The notes under the pieces: generated by a model
Told to the model about the DNA's origin: nothing
The model's database searches: none
The model's input: the letters and a program-made list of their open reading frames with translations, nothing else
NCBI GenBank assembly: GCA_002005505.1
Contig: KV908548.1
Location: 118,501 to 182,500, forward strand
Origin: Botryococcus braunii
Lineage: Eukaryota; Chlorophyta; Trebouxiophyceae
Direction of reading: 5' to 3'
Length of the DNA: 64,000 nucleotides
Made by a program: the position numbers and the translations under genes
Shown: positions 1 through 7,849 of the stretch, in pieces
Layout of the letters: every line of letters begins with the position of its first letter
How positions within the stretch are numbered: the first letter of the stretch is position 1

Positions 1-336
1 AGTGGGTGTCATTCTATACCTTGACAACACTCCAATAGCCTGAGAAATGTCAGGCCGGGTCGAATTGGCAATGTACAGTAACGATCCAATCAAACTCGCA
101 GTATCGATGACCAGGTGGCAGAGGGGTACCTGCCCCATGTGACATACCATCTGAGGACTCGGGTCTACTGCTAGTCACGAAGTCCTTGGACATGGGGGTA
201 TCAACCACACGCCCATCATCAGCAACGCCAAAATTTTCCACAAGAGCATCAATCTTGGGAGTGCAACTCATGGAAATAGTGCCCTGAACTCTATTGCGTA
301 GGACCTGACACCCCAGGAAATCATTCACCTCTCCCA
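1..336 (-). pseudogene. copia A pol fragment (RT end / connection)
   Basis: Read on the minus strand this encodes the later part of a Ty1/copia reverse transcriptase and the start of the connection to RNase H: GEVNDFLGCQVLR, then PKIDALVENFGV, DTPMSKDFV and LPPGHRYCE. A one-base insertion after the CE residues (about 85-95) shifts the frame; the other frame continues as SLLYIAN and TRPDISQAIGVLSRYR to the window edge, so the element runs off the left side. The coding sequence resumes at 5462 with the codons expected immediately upstream, which shows that the LINE at 337-5461 interrupted it. It is a dead copy of the same family as element F. Confidence 0.85.
332..336. repeat. Target-site duplication of the LINE (left copy)
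   Basis: TCCCA here is repeated at 5462-5466. The interrupted copia reading frame (HDLG|EVNDF) is continuous if one copy is removed, which fixes both LINE boundaries. Confidence 0.75.
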
Positions 337-397
337 TATGGATGGTTGAATGCCTTTACAAATGATGGTTGAAGGCCATCCTCCATCCTCCACATGG

Positions 398-552
398 AGG
401 ATGGTTGAAGACCATCCTCCACATGGTTGAAGACCATCCTCCACATGGTTGAAGACCATCCTCCACATGGTTGAAGACCATCCTCCACATGGTTGAAGAC
501 CATCCTCCACATGGTTGAAGACCATCCTCCACATGGTTGAAGACCATCCTCC
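398..552. repeat. 22-bp minisatellite at the LINE 5' end
   Basis: Six perfect 22-bp units (421-442, 443-464, 465-486, 487-508, 509-530, 531-552) are preceded by a partial unit from 398. Each unit holds the small inverted repeat ATGGT-TGAAG-ACCAT. Variant copies of the motif with CCTTTACAAAT flank the array on both sides (about 341-366 and 555-585). The array begins right at the LINE insertion boundary, so it is most simply the LINE 5' UTR. Open frames across it are repeats of one motif and are not genes. Confidence 0.9.
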
Positions 553-631
553 CACATGGATGGATGGTTGAAGGCCTTTACAAATCGAACAAATCGATCT
601 CCTTGTCATGATATGATTCACTTATCTACAA

Positions 632-1903
632 ATGATATCGTCTCTGTTCCGTACTCCACAAAAGGCTTTGCCGCAGCCATCAGATGCCAATGCAACAAGG
701 GGAGGGAAGCGCAATGCCCCGACCTCCCCTGCTGGCTCGGATGGTACGATTGATATTGAAGTAAATGAAAATAAACTTGCTGAAAAAGTCGCGATTTTAG
801 AGGGCCGAGTCTCTTCGCTCTCTGACAGAGTTGAACACCAACAAGACCGTATTTTCCAACTGGAACAAACCGTGGAACATCAAAAAATCATCTCAAAGGC
901 GACAAATATTATTGTCTATGGGATCGAGGAGCACTTGGGGGATGGGGATGTCCGGCAGTTATTTGGGGGGGACAGGGATCTCCCATCGCTGATCCCCAAG
1001 ATTGTGGACACCTACCGCCTCGGCCAACTCAAGGCCAATGCTGCAAGGCCGCGGCCAGTCTTGGTGAAGTTCAACTCGGCAAGGGCACGAAATGCCGCTT
1101 TCAAGCATAGCAAGCGCCTTAGAAGGCGTTCCCTCTCTCTTGCAGAGGACCTCACCCCGAGCCAACAAGAAGCGCGCCGGCGCCTCCTGCCCAACTTCCA
1201 GGCCTTTAAAGCCCAAGGCTATCCAGTCCTGTGGCGTGGAGGAACCCTCTGCTTCCGTGGAGCAGATGGGAGAGTCAATCAGTGGGTCCCAGGAGGAGCT
1301 CCTCCTGGCCCACCTCCTGCCCGGGCTTCCCAAGAGCCCCGGGTAGCACCAACTCCTCCGACCAGCAGCCAACCTCATGGGCCCGCCCCACCCATGAGGG
1401 ACTATTCCAACGAAATCCAGCCAGCACACCTGGATCCCAAGCCAAACGCATGGAAGACAATTGTCAATGGCAGACCGCGCACATTGCTTGAGTCTCGGAG
1501 GGCCTCTGCAATGAGCAGAGGGAACACCACACCTATGGCGACACATAGCACCGGCCAAAACGCGCTCGGGGCTCGTACGGCAGCTGCCCCAGCCGGGGGG
1601 ACCCTGGGCGCACGTCCCCGACAAGTGCCCGGGGGCAGGCCGGCTGCCGCCCAGGCTGACCGAGCCCCTGGCGTCCAAGCCTTAATGCCCTACACCGCAA
1701 GCGAAATACAACGAGAGGATGCAGCTACAGCTGAAGGCATGGATTGGATGCCACCCCAGCAGAGGACGACTCCCCGCCATGTCCCGGGTGCCACCGATGG
1801 CAAGCGTATTGCGATTCAACGCGAACCAGAGCTTGAAGAGCTTATGACTCCTTCCACTCTAGAGGGAGGTGACCTGGGTCCCAACCCCTCAACCCCTCAA
1901 TAG
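632..1903 (+). CDS. LINE ORF1 protein (coiled coil, RRM, C-terminal domain)
   Basis: A 423-residue protein starting at ATG 632. After a basic, polar N-terminus, residues about 43-88 form a heptad-rich coiled coil (KLAEKVAILEGRVSSLSDRV). An RRM-like domain follows, with NIIVYGIEE near 91-99 and RPVLVKFNSARARNAAF near 139-155. Next comes an L1-type C-terminal domain, LTPSQQEARRRLL near 173-186 through GTLCFRG near 210. The rest (about 215-423) is proline/alanine-rich and low complexity, longer than in mammalian L1 ORF1. By family knowledge it is a trimeric RNA-binding chaperone of the LINE ribonucleoprotein. The TAG stop at 1901-1903 is in the same frame as ORF2. Confidence 0.85.
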   Translation: MISSLFRTPQKALPQPSDANATRGGKRNAPTSPAGSDGTIDIEVNENKLAEKVAILEGRVSSLSDRVEHQQDRIFQLEQTVEHQKIISKATNIIVYGIEEHLGDGDVRQLFGGDRDLPSLIPKIVDTYRLGQLKANAARPRPVLVKFNSARARNAAFKHSKRLRRRSLSLAEDLTPSQQEARRRLLPNFQAFKAQGYPVLWRGGTLCFRGADGRVNQWVPGGAPPGPPPARASQEPRVAPTPPTSSQPHGPAPPMRDYSNEIQPAHLDPKPNAWKTIVNGRPRTLLESRRASAMSRGNTTPMATHSTGQNALGARTAAAPAGGTLGARPRQVPGGRPAAAQADRAPGVQALMPYTASEIQREDAATAEGMDWMPPQQRTTPRHVPGATDGKRIAIQREPELEELMTPSTLEGGDLGPNPSTPQ

Positions 1904-4900
1904 GAAATATCTAGCCACCTGAGGTTGAGATGTATTGTTTGGAACATAAATGGCCTTAGCACTGAAAAACTGTTATCTCGAGGCCTCTTAGAGTACCTTC
2001 ACACCTTCGACATTATCATGCTCAGTGAGACTAGAAGACAAATTATCGAACGAGACCTCTGGGCCCCCTTCAAGCTATCCTTTCACCCTGCATCACACTC
2101 AGGGAGGGCAGGGGAAGGCTTATTGCTTGGTATTCGATATAGCAATGAATACCATATTCTCCCCTATTGCACCAAACAAGGATCGTTGTGGGCTAAGATT
2201 CAGTTCAAGGGTGGTGGACTACCTCTAATCATAGGAACAACTTACATTCCCCCTTCTGGATCACCCCTTCTATCATCTTTGAGTTTAGCTAATAGAATGA
2301 AAGAAATCCAGAAAACACTCGGTAAGGCAAAGGTAGAAGGGTACTCTTTCCTAGGGGGTGATCTTAATTCTAGAGTTGGTCCCCTTCCCCCCATGGCCCC
2401 TGGAGGGGACCCAAATGTCAATCCCCATGGGCGGCAACTTCTTCGTGCTGTCCACAAACTAGGCGTTTACATTTGCACTGGCCGTGTCAGGGGAGATATC
2501 CCAGCCGGTGTGTCGTACCACGGTACGCGTAGATCAGCTGCAACACGACTTGACCATATCATTGTATCCCCAAATCTTATCCCACACCTAGAAGACAGTG
2601 GCATTGATTGTGAGAGGTCAGAGTCTGACCATTTCCCACTATGTGCATCCTTGTCTATTCCTATTCATCCTAGACCGTGTCGCTCTTCTGCTCAAGGGGG
2701 ACACCCATTGTCACAAATTAGCTGGTGCCAATTTGCAAGGGATCAATATGTCCAAGCATTACAGAGTGATGAGTTAAACCTCATGAGCCAATGTGAAAAA
2801 GCGGCTGCTGATGGGGACATTAAGACTAGCATTCATTGCCTCTATGCACTCATAAAAGATGCTGCAAAGAAAGCAGGAATGCATGACCAATACAAAAGAT
2901 ATTCCCACAATGGACACCGGCGTCAACATCAACCCTTTTTTGATCAGGAATGCCGGGCCCTTAAACGGGAAGTCTGGAGGTATGGAATGTTAACCAAATG
3001 GCGGGGTGATGAGTTCCGGAGGTTAGAGCGAAAGTACCATGCTATTGTGAGGAAAAAGAAAAGGGCATACCAGGCCCAAAAGCTGAAAACATTGGTACAC
3101 CAAAAGCATTTCAACCCCCATAGGTTTTGGAAAACCCTTCGGCGTGAAAGAGATAGACTGCCTGAACCCCTTAGAGATGTGTCAGCTTGGGATTCTTATA
3201 TAAATTCCCTTGCAAGTGGTCTTGGAAATGAAGAGCCCGCGCATGGTCTGCCTATTGGGGCATATCCTCCCCATCAAGTCCCAGAAGATCATGGTCACGA
3301 TCAGTGCGACGAGCTGAATGCTCCCTTCACAGTCGAGGAAATTGAATTGGGTCTCCGAGCACTTGCCAATGGGAAATCCCCGGGGAAAGATGGTTACCCT
3401 ACAGAGTTGTTTAGGTATGCTCAACCACTTACACACCCGGGGGATCCTTACTCACGAAACATGTTAAGTCATGTCATTGCGGAAATTTTTACTATGGCGC
3501 TTAGACAACGTACCATACCGGCGGAGTCAAATGTATGTTTGGTGACACCGGTATATAAGAAAGGGGACGCGTATAACACAGGAAATTATCGTCCCATTGC
3601 CGTGGGCGAATCTCTTATGAGGTTGTATGCCAACGTGTTGAACTCGCGCTTAGTATCTTACTTGGAGAAGTACCGTTTGCGTGTTGATTGCCAAACAGGC
3701 TTCCGTCCTGAAATGTCCACCACCCATCAACTGTTTGTTATACAACATCTCATAGATTGGGCAATGGGCATCACTCCACTCCATTTTGCATTCCTGGACC
3801 TCTCTAAAGCTTATGACAGGGTATCGCGTCTTAAGTTAGGGCATATTTTGGAGCAGTTGGGAATCCAAGGGGATTTTCTATATGCTACCCAAGCTGTAAT
3901 AGACAGTACAGTATTGGCGATCAAAATTGAGGGCAAACATGGGGGGTTGTTTGAATCAAGTGCGGGTGTTCCTCAAGGGTGCCCCATTAGCCCTACACTA
4001 TTTGGAATTATGTCGGATGGACTCCCCCGATATCTTGCACACCATTGCCCCACGGCTGGCCTTCAGTTACCTGATGGCACACGTTTAAATATAATACGTA
4101 TCCAAGTGCTAGGCTTTGCCGACGATTTTGTTCTCGTCGCGCCTACAGTTGAGGACCTACAGGTGTTGGTGAATGCTACTCAAGAATGGTGTAAGAGTAT
4201 GGACATGCGCCTAAATGGGGCCAAGACGCAATACCTTTCAGTAAATCCAGACCCTCTGACACTCTCTACCTCTCTGGAGGTTGCAGGGGTTAGAATTAGT
4301 CCGGTACAGGAGGTTAAATACCTTTGATTACAGATTCATGCCAAGAATGGCCTTCAAGCCGGCATTAAGAACCTCGAGCAGAGGTTCTGGATAGCATGGG
4401 AAGACCTTACTAGAGCTTATAGCAATCTTGGTTGCAACATGTCAATGATGCTCATGACAGAATTGTACTTAGCTTGCCTACCACCCCTCATCTCCTATGG
4501 ATGTGAAGTCTGGGCATTCAGATGCTTTCAAGGCAGACAATTGTCTTCGGGAAAACCTAGTAGTATACCCCTATTGGATGCGCACAAGCGGGTCCTAGCT
4601 CAGATTTTGGGGGTACGTCGGACAATCCCTGAGGAAATAATCAATTGTGAATTAAACATATTCTCTTTATGGTCAACTTGGATCTTACGTATGGCTAGGT
4701 TTTGGAACAATATAGCGGCCATGAGACCTGATTCATTACACTACAAGGTCCTCATGCATGACATTAGGTTGGCAATAGTAGAAGGCCGAGAAACGTTTTC
4801 GGGTACCCTTATGCAACAACTTAAGAAACTAGGATACTATATAGCTGACCATGTGCGGTTTGACAGAGCCTTGCAGATTGACATTTCACAGGTAAAGGAT

Positions 4901-5374
4901 CTGTTAGACCGTAAAAGTGACATGATATGGGATGACCTAGACATCTCCCCTCGCTCTTGTGCATCCCCAAGAGCCTTATTCTGCAGATACCAAAGGTGGT
5001 TCGCACGTCCGCCTCATGTACCACGGAGTAAGAGTGCGCTCAAACTCCACCTTCCTAATGGTACATTGCGGACCTTTATGCGATTTAGATTAGGGTGTCA
5101 TGACCTTCCTATTGATAAAGGTAGACAACAAGGCATCCCTCGAGACCAGAGGATTTGCACGAGGTGCTCCTTAGAGCTCGTTGGTGATGAACATCATCTG
5201 TTGTTCACTTGTCCGGCTGTACAACATGTACGGCAACAATTTATGCATCTTTTTCAACAAAGGAGTCGATCTGTACAGACGTTTATGTGGCAAGAAGACC
5301 TTGAAGGGGTTGCCAAATTTGTGACTAGAGCACTGGAGAGCTACCTCACTCTCCCAGGTGCTGTGCGACCTTAG
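1904..5374 (+). pseudogene. LINE ORF2: APE endonuclease and reverse transcriptase, one internal stop
   Basis: The ORF2 frame is open directly after the ORF1 stop. The conserved APE start (RCIVWNINGL) lies at about 1928 with no upstream in-frame ATG; TTG at 1925 is the only near-cognate start. Endonuclease motifs are LSETRR, GGDLNSRVG and SDHFPLC. The reverse transcriptase has KSPGKDGYPTELF (about residue 483 counted from 1925), NYRPIAVGESL, QTGFRPEMSTT, FLDLSKAYDRV, GVPQGCPISPTLFG and the catalytic FADD (about 729). A C-terminal CTRC...HH...C zinc-type motif lies near residue 1077. One in-frame TGA at 4325-4327 sits where family members have a glycine codon (KYL*LQIHAKNG); the same frame continues to TAG at 5372-5374. 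Without that change the product would be about 1150 residues. Confidence 0.85.
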
Positions 5375-5466
5375 TTGGCTAGATATGGGTAATTCATTGT
5401 ACTGCCGTCCTCTTCAGCCCTAGTGGCTGGTCTTTGGATGTAATCTTCCTTTCCTTTCCTTTCCCA
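5375..5466 (+). other. LINE 3' UTR, TTTCC tail and right target-site copy
   Basis: Short non-coding 3' end after the ORF2 stop. It finishes in a pyrimidine-rich simple repeat (CTTCCTTTCCTTTCC) instead of poly(A). The right copy of the TCCCA target duplication is at 5462-5466, after which the copia A frame resumes. Confidence 0.7.
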
Positions 5467-6118
5467 AATCATGGATGGTGAAGTCCTTCTTCAACAACTC
5501 TTTCCCCCACTCAATCTCTGCAACCATTCTGGCAACTATGAGAAGATCATCGACATAAACAAGAATAACGGACAGATTACCATCAGGGGCCCTCCTGATG
5601 TATACGCCCGCATCGCTCTTGCACACACTATACCCCATCACGCTCAACTTGTCGCTCAAGGTCTTGTGCCAAGCCCGTGGGGCTTGTTTTAGACCGTATA
5701 GTGCCTTCCTGAGCTTGCACACAACCCTCGTGTTGCCATTCTCAAATCCTGGTGGTTGGGTCACATAGACCTCTTCCTCCAACTCCCCATTGAGAAAAGC
5801 CGTCTTGATATCCACTTGGCGGATCTCAAGATTCTGTGTGGCAGCCACTGCCAGCACAGCCCTCCTTGCCCCATAGGTGCTGTTGGGTGCAAATACCTCC
5901 CCAACATCTATCCCAGGGATCTCTCTAAACCCTTGGGCAACCAACCTCGCTTTAAAGCGAGTAACATTCCCATGTGCATCATTTTTAGTGGAGAAGATTC
6001 AATGGACAGGAATAACTTTCTGTCCATGTGGTCTGTCTACATATTCTAGAACCTCATGGGTATCAAGGGAATCCATCTCTTCCCTCATTGCTTGTTGCCA
6101 AAAATCTTATTGAGGGGA
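5462..6118 (-). pseudogene. copia A pol fragment (reverse transcriptase core)
   Basis: Minus-strand Ty1/copia reverse transcriptase. In coding order: PQ*DFWQQAM, EEMDSLDTHEVLEYVDRPHG, a stop inside [60 protein letters not shown], the catalytic YVDDLLIV, and KKDFTIHDLG. It joins the fragment at 1-336 in frame when the LINE is removed, and the fragment at 13809-13860 when element B is removed. At least two in-frame stops make it inactive. Confidence 0.88.
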
Positions 6119-6609
6119 TGTGGGAATTTGTGTACTGTCAGGCCAATCCAAAGATGACAATTCTAGCAAGAATAAATTAGCTGTATAGTTGACCCATGTG
6201 CTCAACTCAAGGGAAACTCTTTGACAGACAGCCAGTGGTCTTTTGGCCACAAGTATTAATGTATAAAGGTATCTAAGAACATGGTGGAGAATGTCCTTCC
6301 TGTTGTTTGTGGCTTTCAGATTATCCTAGTAGCTAATAACGTGATAAACTCATATTAGGATAAGGGCCAATTTCCAAGGCTCTGAACCTAAATTCTGATA
6401 TGAATTCGTGAAAAGGGGCAGAACAGCGCAATTCAACGCGCTGATCTGATAATACTAGGTGCGACTGAACGAAGTCTCAAGCAGTCATTTTGTAGTGTTT
6501 TTGAAACGTCTTGTTGTCAAAAACTCTGACTCACAGCCTGATCTACATTCACTCTCATCTGTGTTTGGCATCGTGTATGCATTGTTCAGATCAAGAGAAG
6601 ATCAGTCTG

Positions 6610-6699
6610 GTGAGGCGTATGTTCGTCGCTGACGTTATTTTGACAGCCATAAGTGCTGTTTGTTAATCTTATACTAATAATGTTATTGCTAATGTGCAG
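6610..6699 (+). other. Predicted spliceosomal intron 1 in LTR
   Basis: GTGAGG donor, TACTAAT branch-site consensus about 24 nt before the acceptor, TGTGCAG acceptor. It is absent, with exact ends, from module S at the junction 7076/7077. Confidence 0.88.
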
Positions 6700-6758
6700 A
6701 CCTGTTAAACTACTTCCACCTTGTGATGGTGTTCATATTGAAAGTGTTCACTTATCTG

Positions 6759-6844
6759 GTAAGCAGTTTATGCTGCACGTTGGCATGCAAGGAAGTGGTC
6801 GTGTGATAGTTACCAGCAAGACACTAATGGTTTAATATTCACAG
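6759..6844 (+). other. Predicted spliceosomal intron 2 in LTR
   Basis: GTAAGC donor, CACTAAT branch-like site, TTCACAG acceptor. It is absent, with exact ends, from module S at the junction 7135/7136. Confidence 0.88.
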
Positions 6845-6909
6845 GATGACACATGTGTGTGTCTTATTATCTGTGATTTGTAATATTAAATCCAAACTGG
6901 ATCTTGCAG

Positions 6910-7200
6910 GTAATCGCTAGATAGGTCAGTGTCGTATACTGCCCGTGTAAGTCATTCCGTAGTAATTTTGAAACGTCTTGTTGTCAAAAAATCTGACTCA
7001 CAGCCTGATCTACATTCACTCTCATCTGTGTTTGGCATCGTGTATGCATTGTTCAGATCAAGAGAAGTTCAGTCTGACCTGTTAAACTGCTTCCACCTTG
7101 TGATGGTGTTGACATTGAAAGTGTTCACTTATCTGGATGACACATGTGTGTGTCTTATTATCTGTGATTTATAATATTAAATCCAAACTGGATCTTGCAG
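6910..7200 (+). other. Predicted intron 3 of the B leader, containing module S
   Basis: The donor GTAATC follows exon 3, and the best acceptor is CTTGCAG at the end of module S (7200), just before the terminal GATCCACA. Splicing here would remove the spacer and all of S and give exon1-exon2-exon3-GATCCACA-PBS, identical in structure to S plus the LTR end. Splice use is inferred from the sequence. Confidence 0.65.
6951..7200 (+). repeat. Spliced (intronless) module S of the B 5' LTR
   Basis: Exon 1' is 6951-7076 (126 nt), exon 2' is 7077-7135 (59 nt) and exon 3' is 7136-7200 (65 nt). The lengths equal those of the U exons, and the junctions CAGTCTG|ACCTG and TTATCTG|GATGAC are exact. Exact loss of two introns means this copy passed through spliced RNA. 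Confidence 0.9.
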
Positions 7201-7210
7201 GATCCACAAT

Positions 7211-7225
7211 GGTTATGGGCCCACC
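7211..7225 (+). promoter_or_regulatory. copia B primer-binding site (initiator tRNA-Met half)
   Basis: GGTTATGGGCCCACC lies two bases after the LTR end. Its core GGTTATGGGCCCA is complementary to the anticodon stem-loop region of eukaryotic initiator tRNA-Met, not to a tRNA 3' end. Drosophila copia is known to prime from a cleaved 5' half of this tRNA. Confidence 0.8.
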
Positions 7226-7228
7226 GCC

Positions 7229-7849
7229 ATGGAGCAACGACCACCTCTACTGACGGACGACGAGTTCAATCTGCTCCGCGAAGGGCACTTCCACTGCGAC
7301 CTATGCAATAATTGGGTGTCAGAAAAAGTTCCTATTGAGAACGTAAATCGTGCTATTGAACGTGGAAATATTGTGTTTGAAGACTTTTGCCGAGAAGGTA
7401 TCGAGGAAGAAAGTTACTATCAAGCTAAGTTTAACAATCGTAACTCTAAGCTAATCCAATCAGTTGAAAACTCGAAGTATCCAGTTCCAAACGGTCCCCG
7501 TCGTACATTCTCTCTTGATACTTGGGAAGCTAGATTAATTGATAGAGAAAGTTATTCACATAGTCTTCGCGAGCAATACTATGCGTTAGCTAGATACGAC
7601 ATCCCTTTGGATTTTTCACATCACTGTCTTCTCATTGAGTATGCAACACTCCTTGCATTAAGTAAAGGAGCGGGTGTAGCGTTGAGTCCGTGGCTCATAC
7701 GAGACGAATCACCCTACGAATCCTTGAAAGACAAACTTGGTGAGACAATCGAGTCCATTGCCAGTGATCTAGAAAACAGTACAGTGCAAAAGTGCAGGTG
7801 CTACATTCCCAGGCATGGCAACATTGGCTACGAACCCGACCCCAGGTGA
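7229..7849 (+). CDS. Upstream ORF of copia B (unknown function)
   Basis: A 206-residue open frame starting at the first ATG after the primer site (MEQRPPLLTDDEFNLLREG) and overlapping the gag start by 35 nt in another frame. It contains one CDLC pair (FHCDLCNNWVS) and otherwise looks like a compact, charged, mostly helical protein ending in RCYIPRHGNIGYEPDPR. I do not recognise a family. Ty1/copia elements normally begin with gag, so an intact extra frame ahead of a decayed gag-pol is unusual. It may be a captured gene, an N-terminal gag segment joined by frameshift, or a chance frame; its length and codon-like composition favour real coding. Confidence 0.6.
   Translation: MEQRPPLLTDDEFNLLREGHFHCDLCNNWVSEKVPIENVNRAIERGNIVFEDFCREGIEEESYYQAKFNNRNSKLIQSVENSKYPVPNGPRRTFSLDTWEARLIDRESYSHSLREQYYALARYDIPLDFSHHCLLIEYATLLALSKGAGVALSPWLIRDESPYESLKDKLGETIESIASDLENSTVQKCRCYIPRHGNIGYEPDPR

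Larger units (their letters stand above)
337..5461 (+). mobile_element. LINE (non-LTR retrotransposon), nearly full length
   Basis: A plus-strand non-LTR retrotransposon: a tandem-repeat 5' UTR (about 338-590), ORF1 at 632-1903, ORF2 at 1904-5374, a short 3' UTR and a simple TTTCC-type tail at about 5446-5461. It is inserted in the pol gene of copia A and flanked by TCCCA. ORF1 resembles the coiled-coil/RRM type of L1-like elements, and ORF2 has an APE endonuclease followed by a reverse transcriptase. It looks young compared with its host element, because ORF1 is open and ORF2 carries one nonsense change. The clade is inferred from domain order, not from a tree. Confidence 0.9.
6484..6909 (+). 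repeat. Unspliced module U of the B 5' LTR (3 exons, 2 introns)
   Basis: Exon 1 is about 6484-6609 (126 nt), exon 2 is 6700-6758 (59 nt) and exon 3 is 6845-6909 (65 nt). Intron 1 (6610-6699, 90 nt) starts GTGAGG, has a TACTAAT branch-site match at 6672-6678 and ends TGTGCAG. Intron 2 (6759-6844, 86 nt) starts GTAAGC, has CACTAAT near 6820 and ends TTCACAG. Exon 3 is followed by another donor, GTAATC at 6910. The exon 1 start is set by where homology with module S begins and may mark the transcription start; this is inferred. Confidence 0.88.
6119..7208 (+). repeat. copia B 5' LTR with unspliced and spliced modules
   Basis: A 1090-bp LTR. U3 occupies about 6119-6483. An intron-containing module (U) spans 6484-6909. 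A spacer at 6910-6950 is followed by an intronless copy (S) at 6951-7200 and the terminal GATCCACA. The S module equals the three exons of U joined exactly. The last 10 bases before the terminal octamer (GATCTTGCAG) also act as a good 3' splice site. Confidence 0.9.

Noticed and set aside
398..552. Regular repeats that could suggest a CRISPR array
   Set aside because: The units are head-to-tail with no spacers, in eukaryotic DNA.
321..621. Open frames on the minus strand across the 22-bp repeat
   Set aside because: They are simple repeats of one motif in several frames and arise from the minisatellite.
959..1678. 239-codon antisense frame in LINE ORF1
   Set aside because: It mirrors the GC-rich, proline-rich part of ORF1 and has no motif of its own.
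6119..7208. Reading the LTR modules U and S as two separate nested insertions or a plain tandem duplication
   Set aside because: Two introns are missing exactly at GT...AG borders in S, exon lengths match to the base, and B' repeats the pattern with its own mutations; simple DNA duplication does not explain this.
7211..7225. Possible tRNA gene at the GGTTATGGGCCC motifs
   Set aside because: Only the anticodon-arm complement is present, always at an LTR edge; no cloverleaf can be formed.
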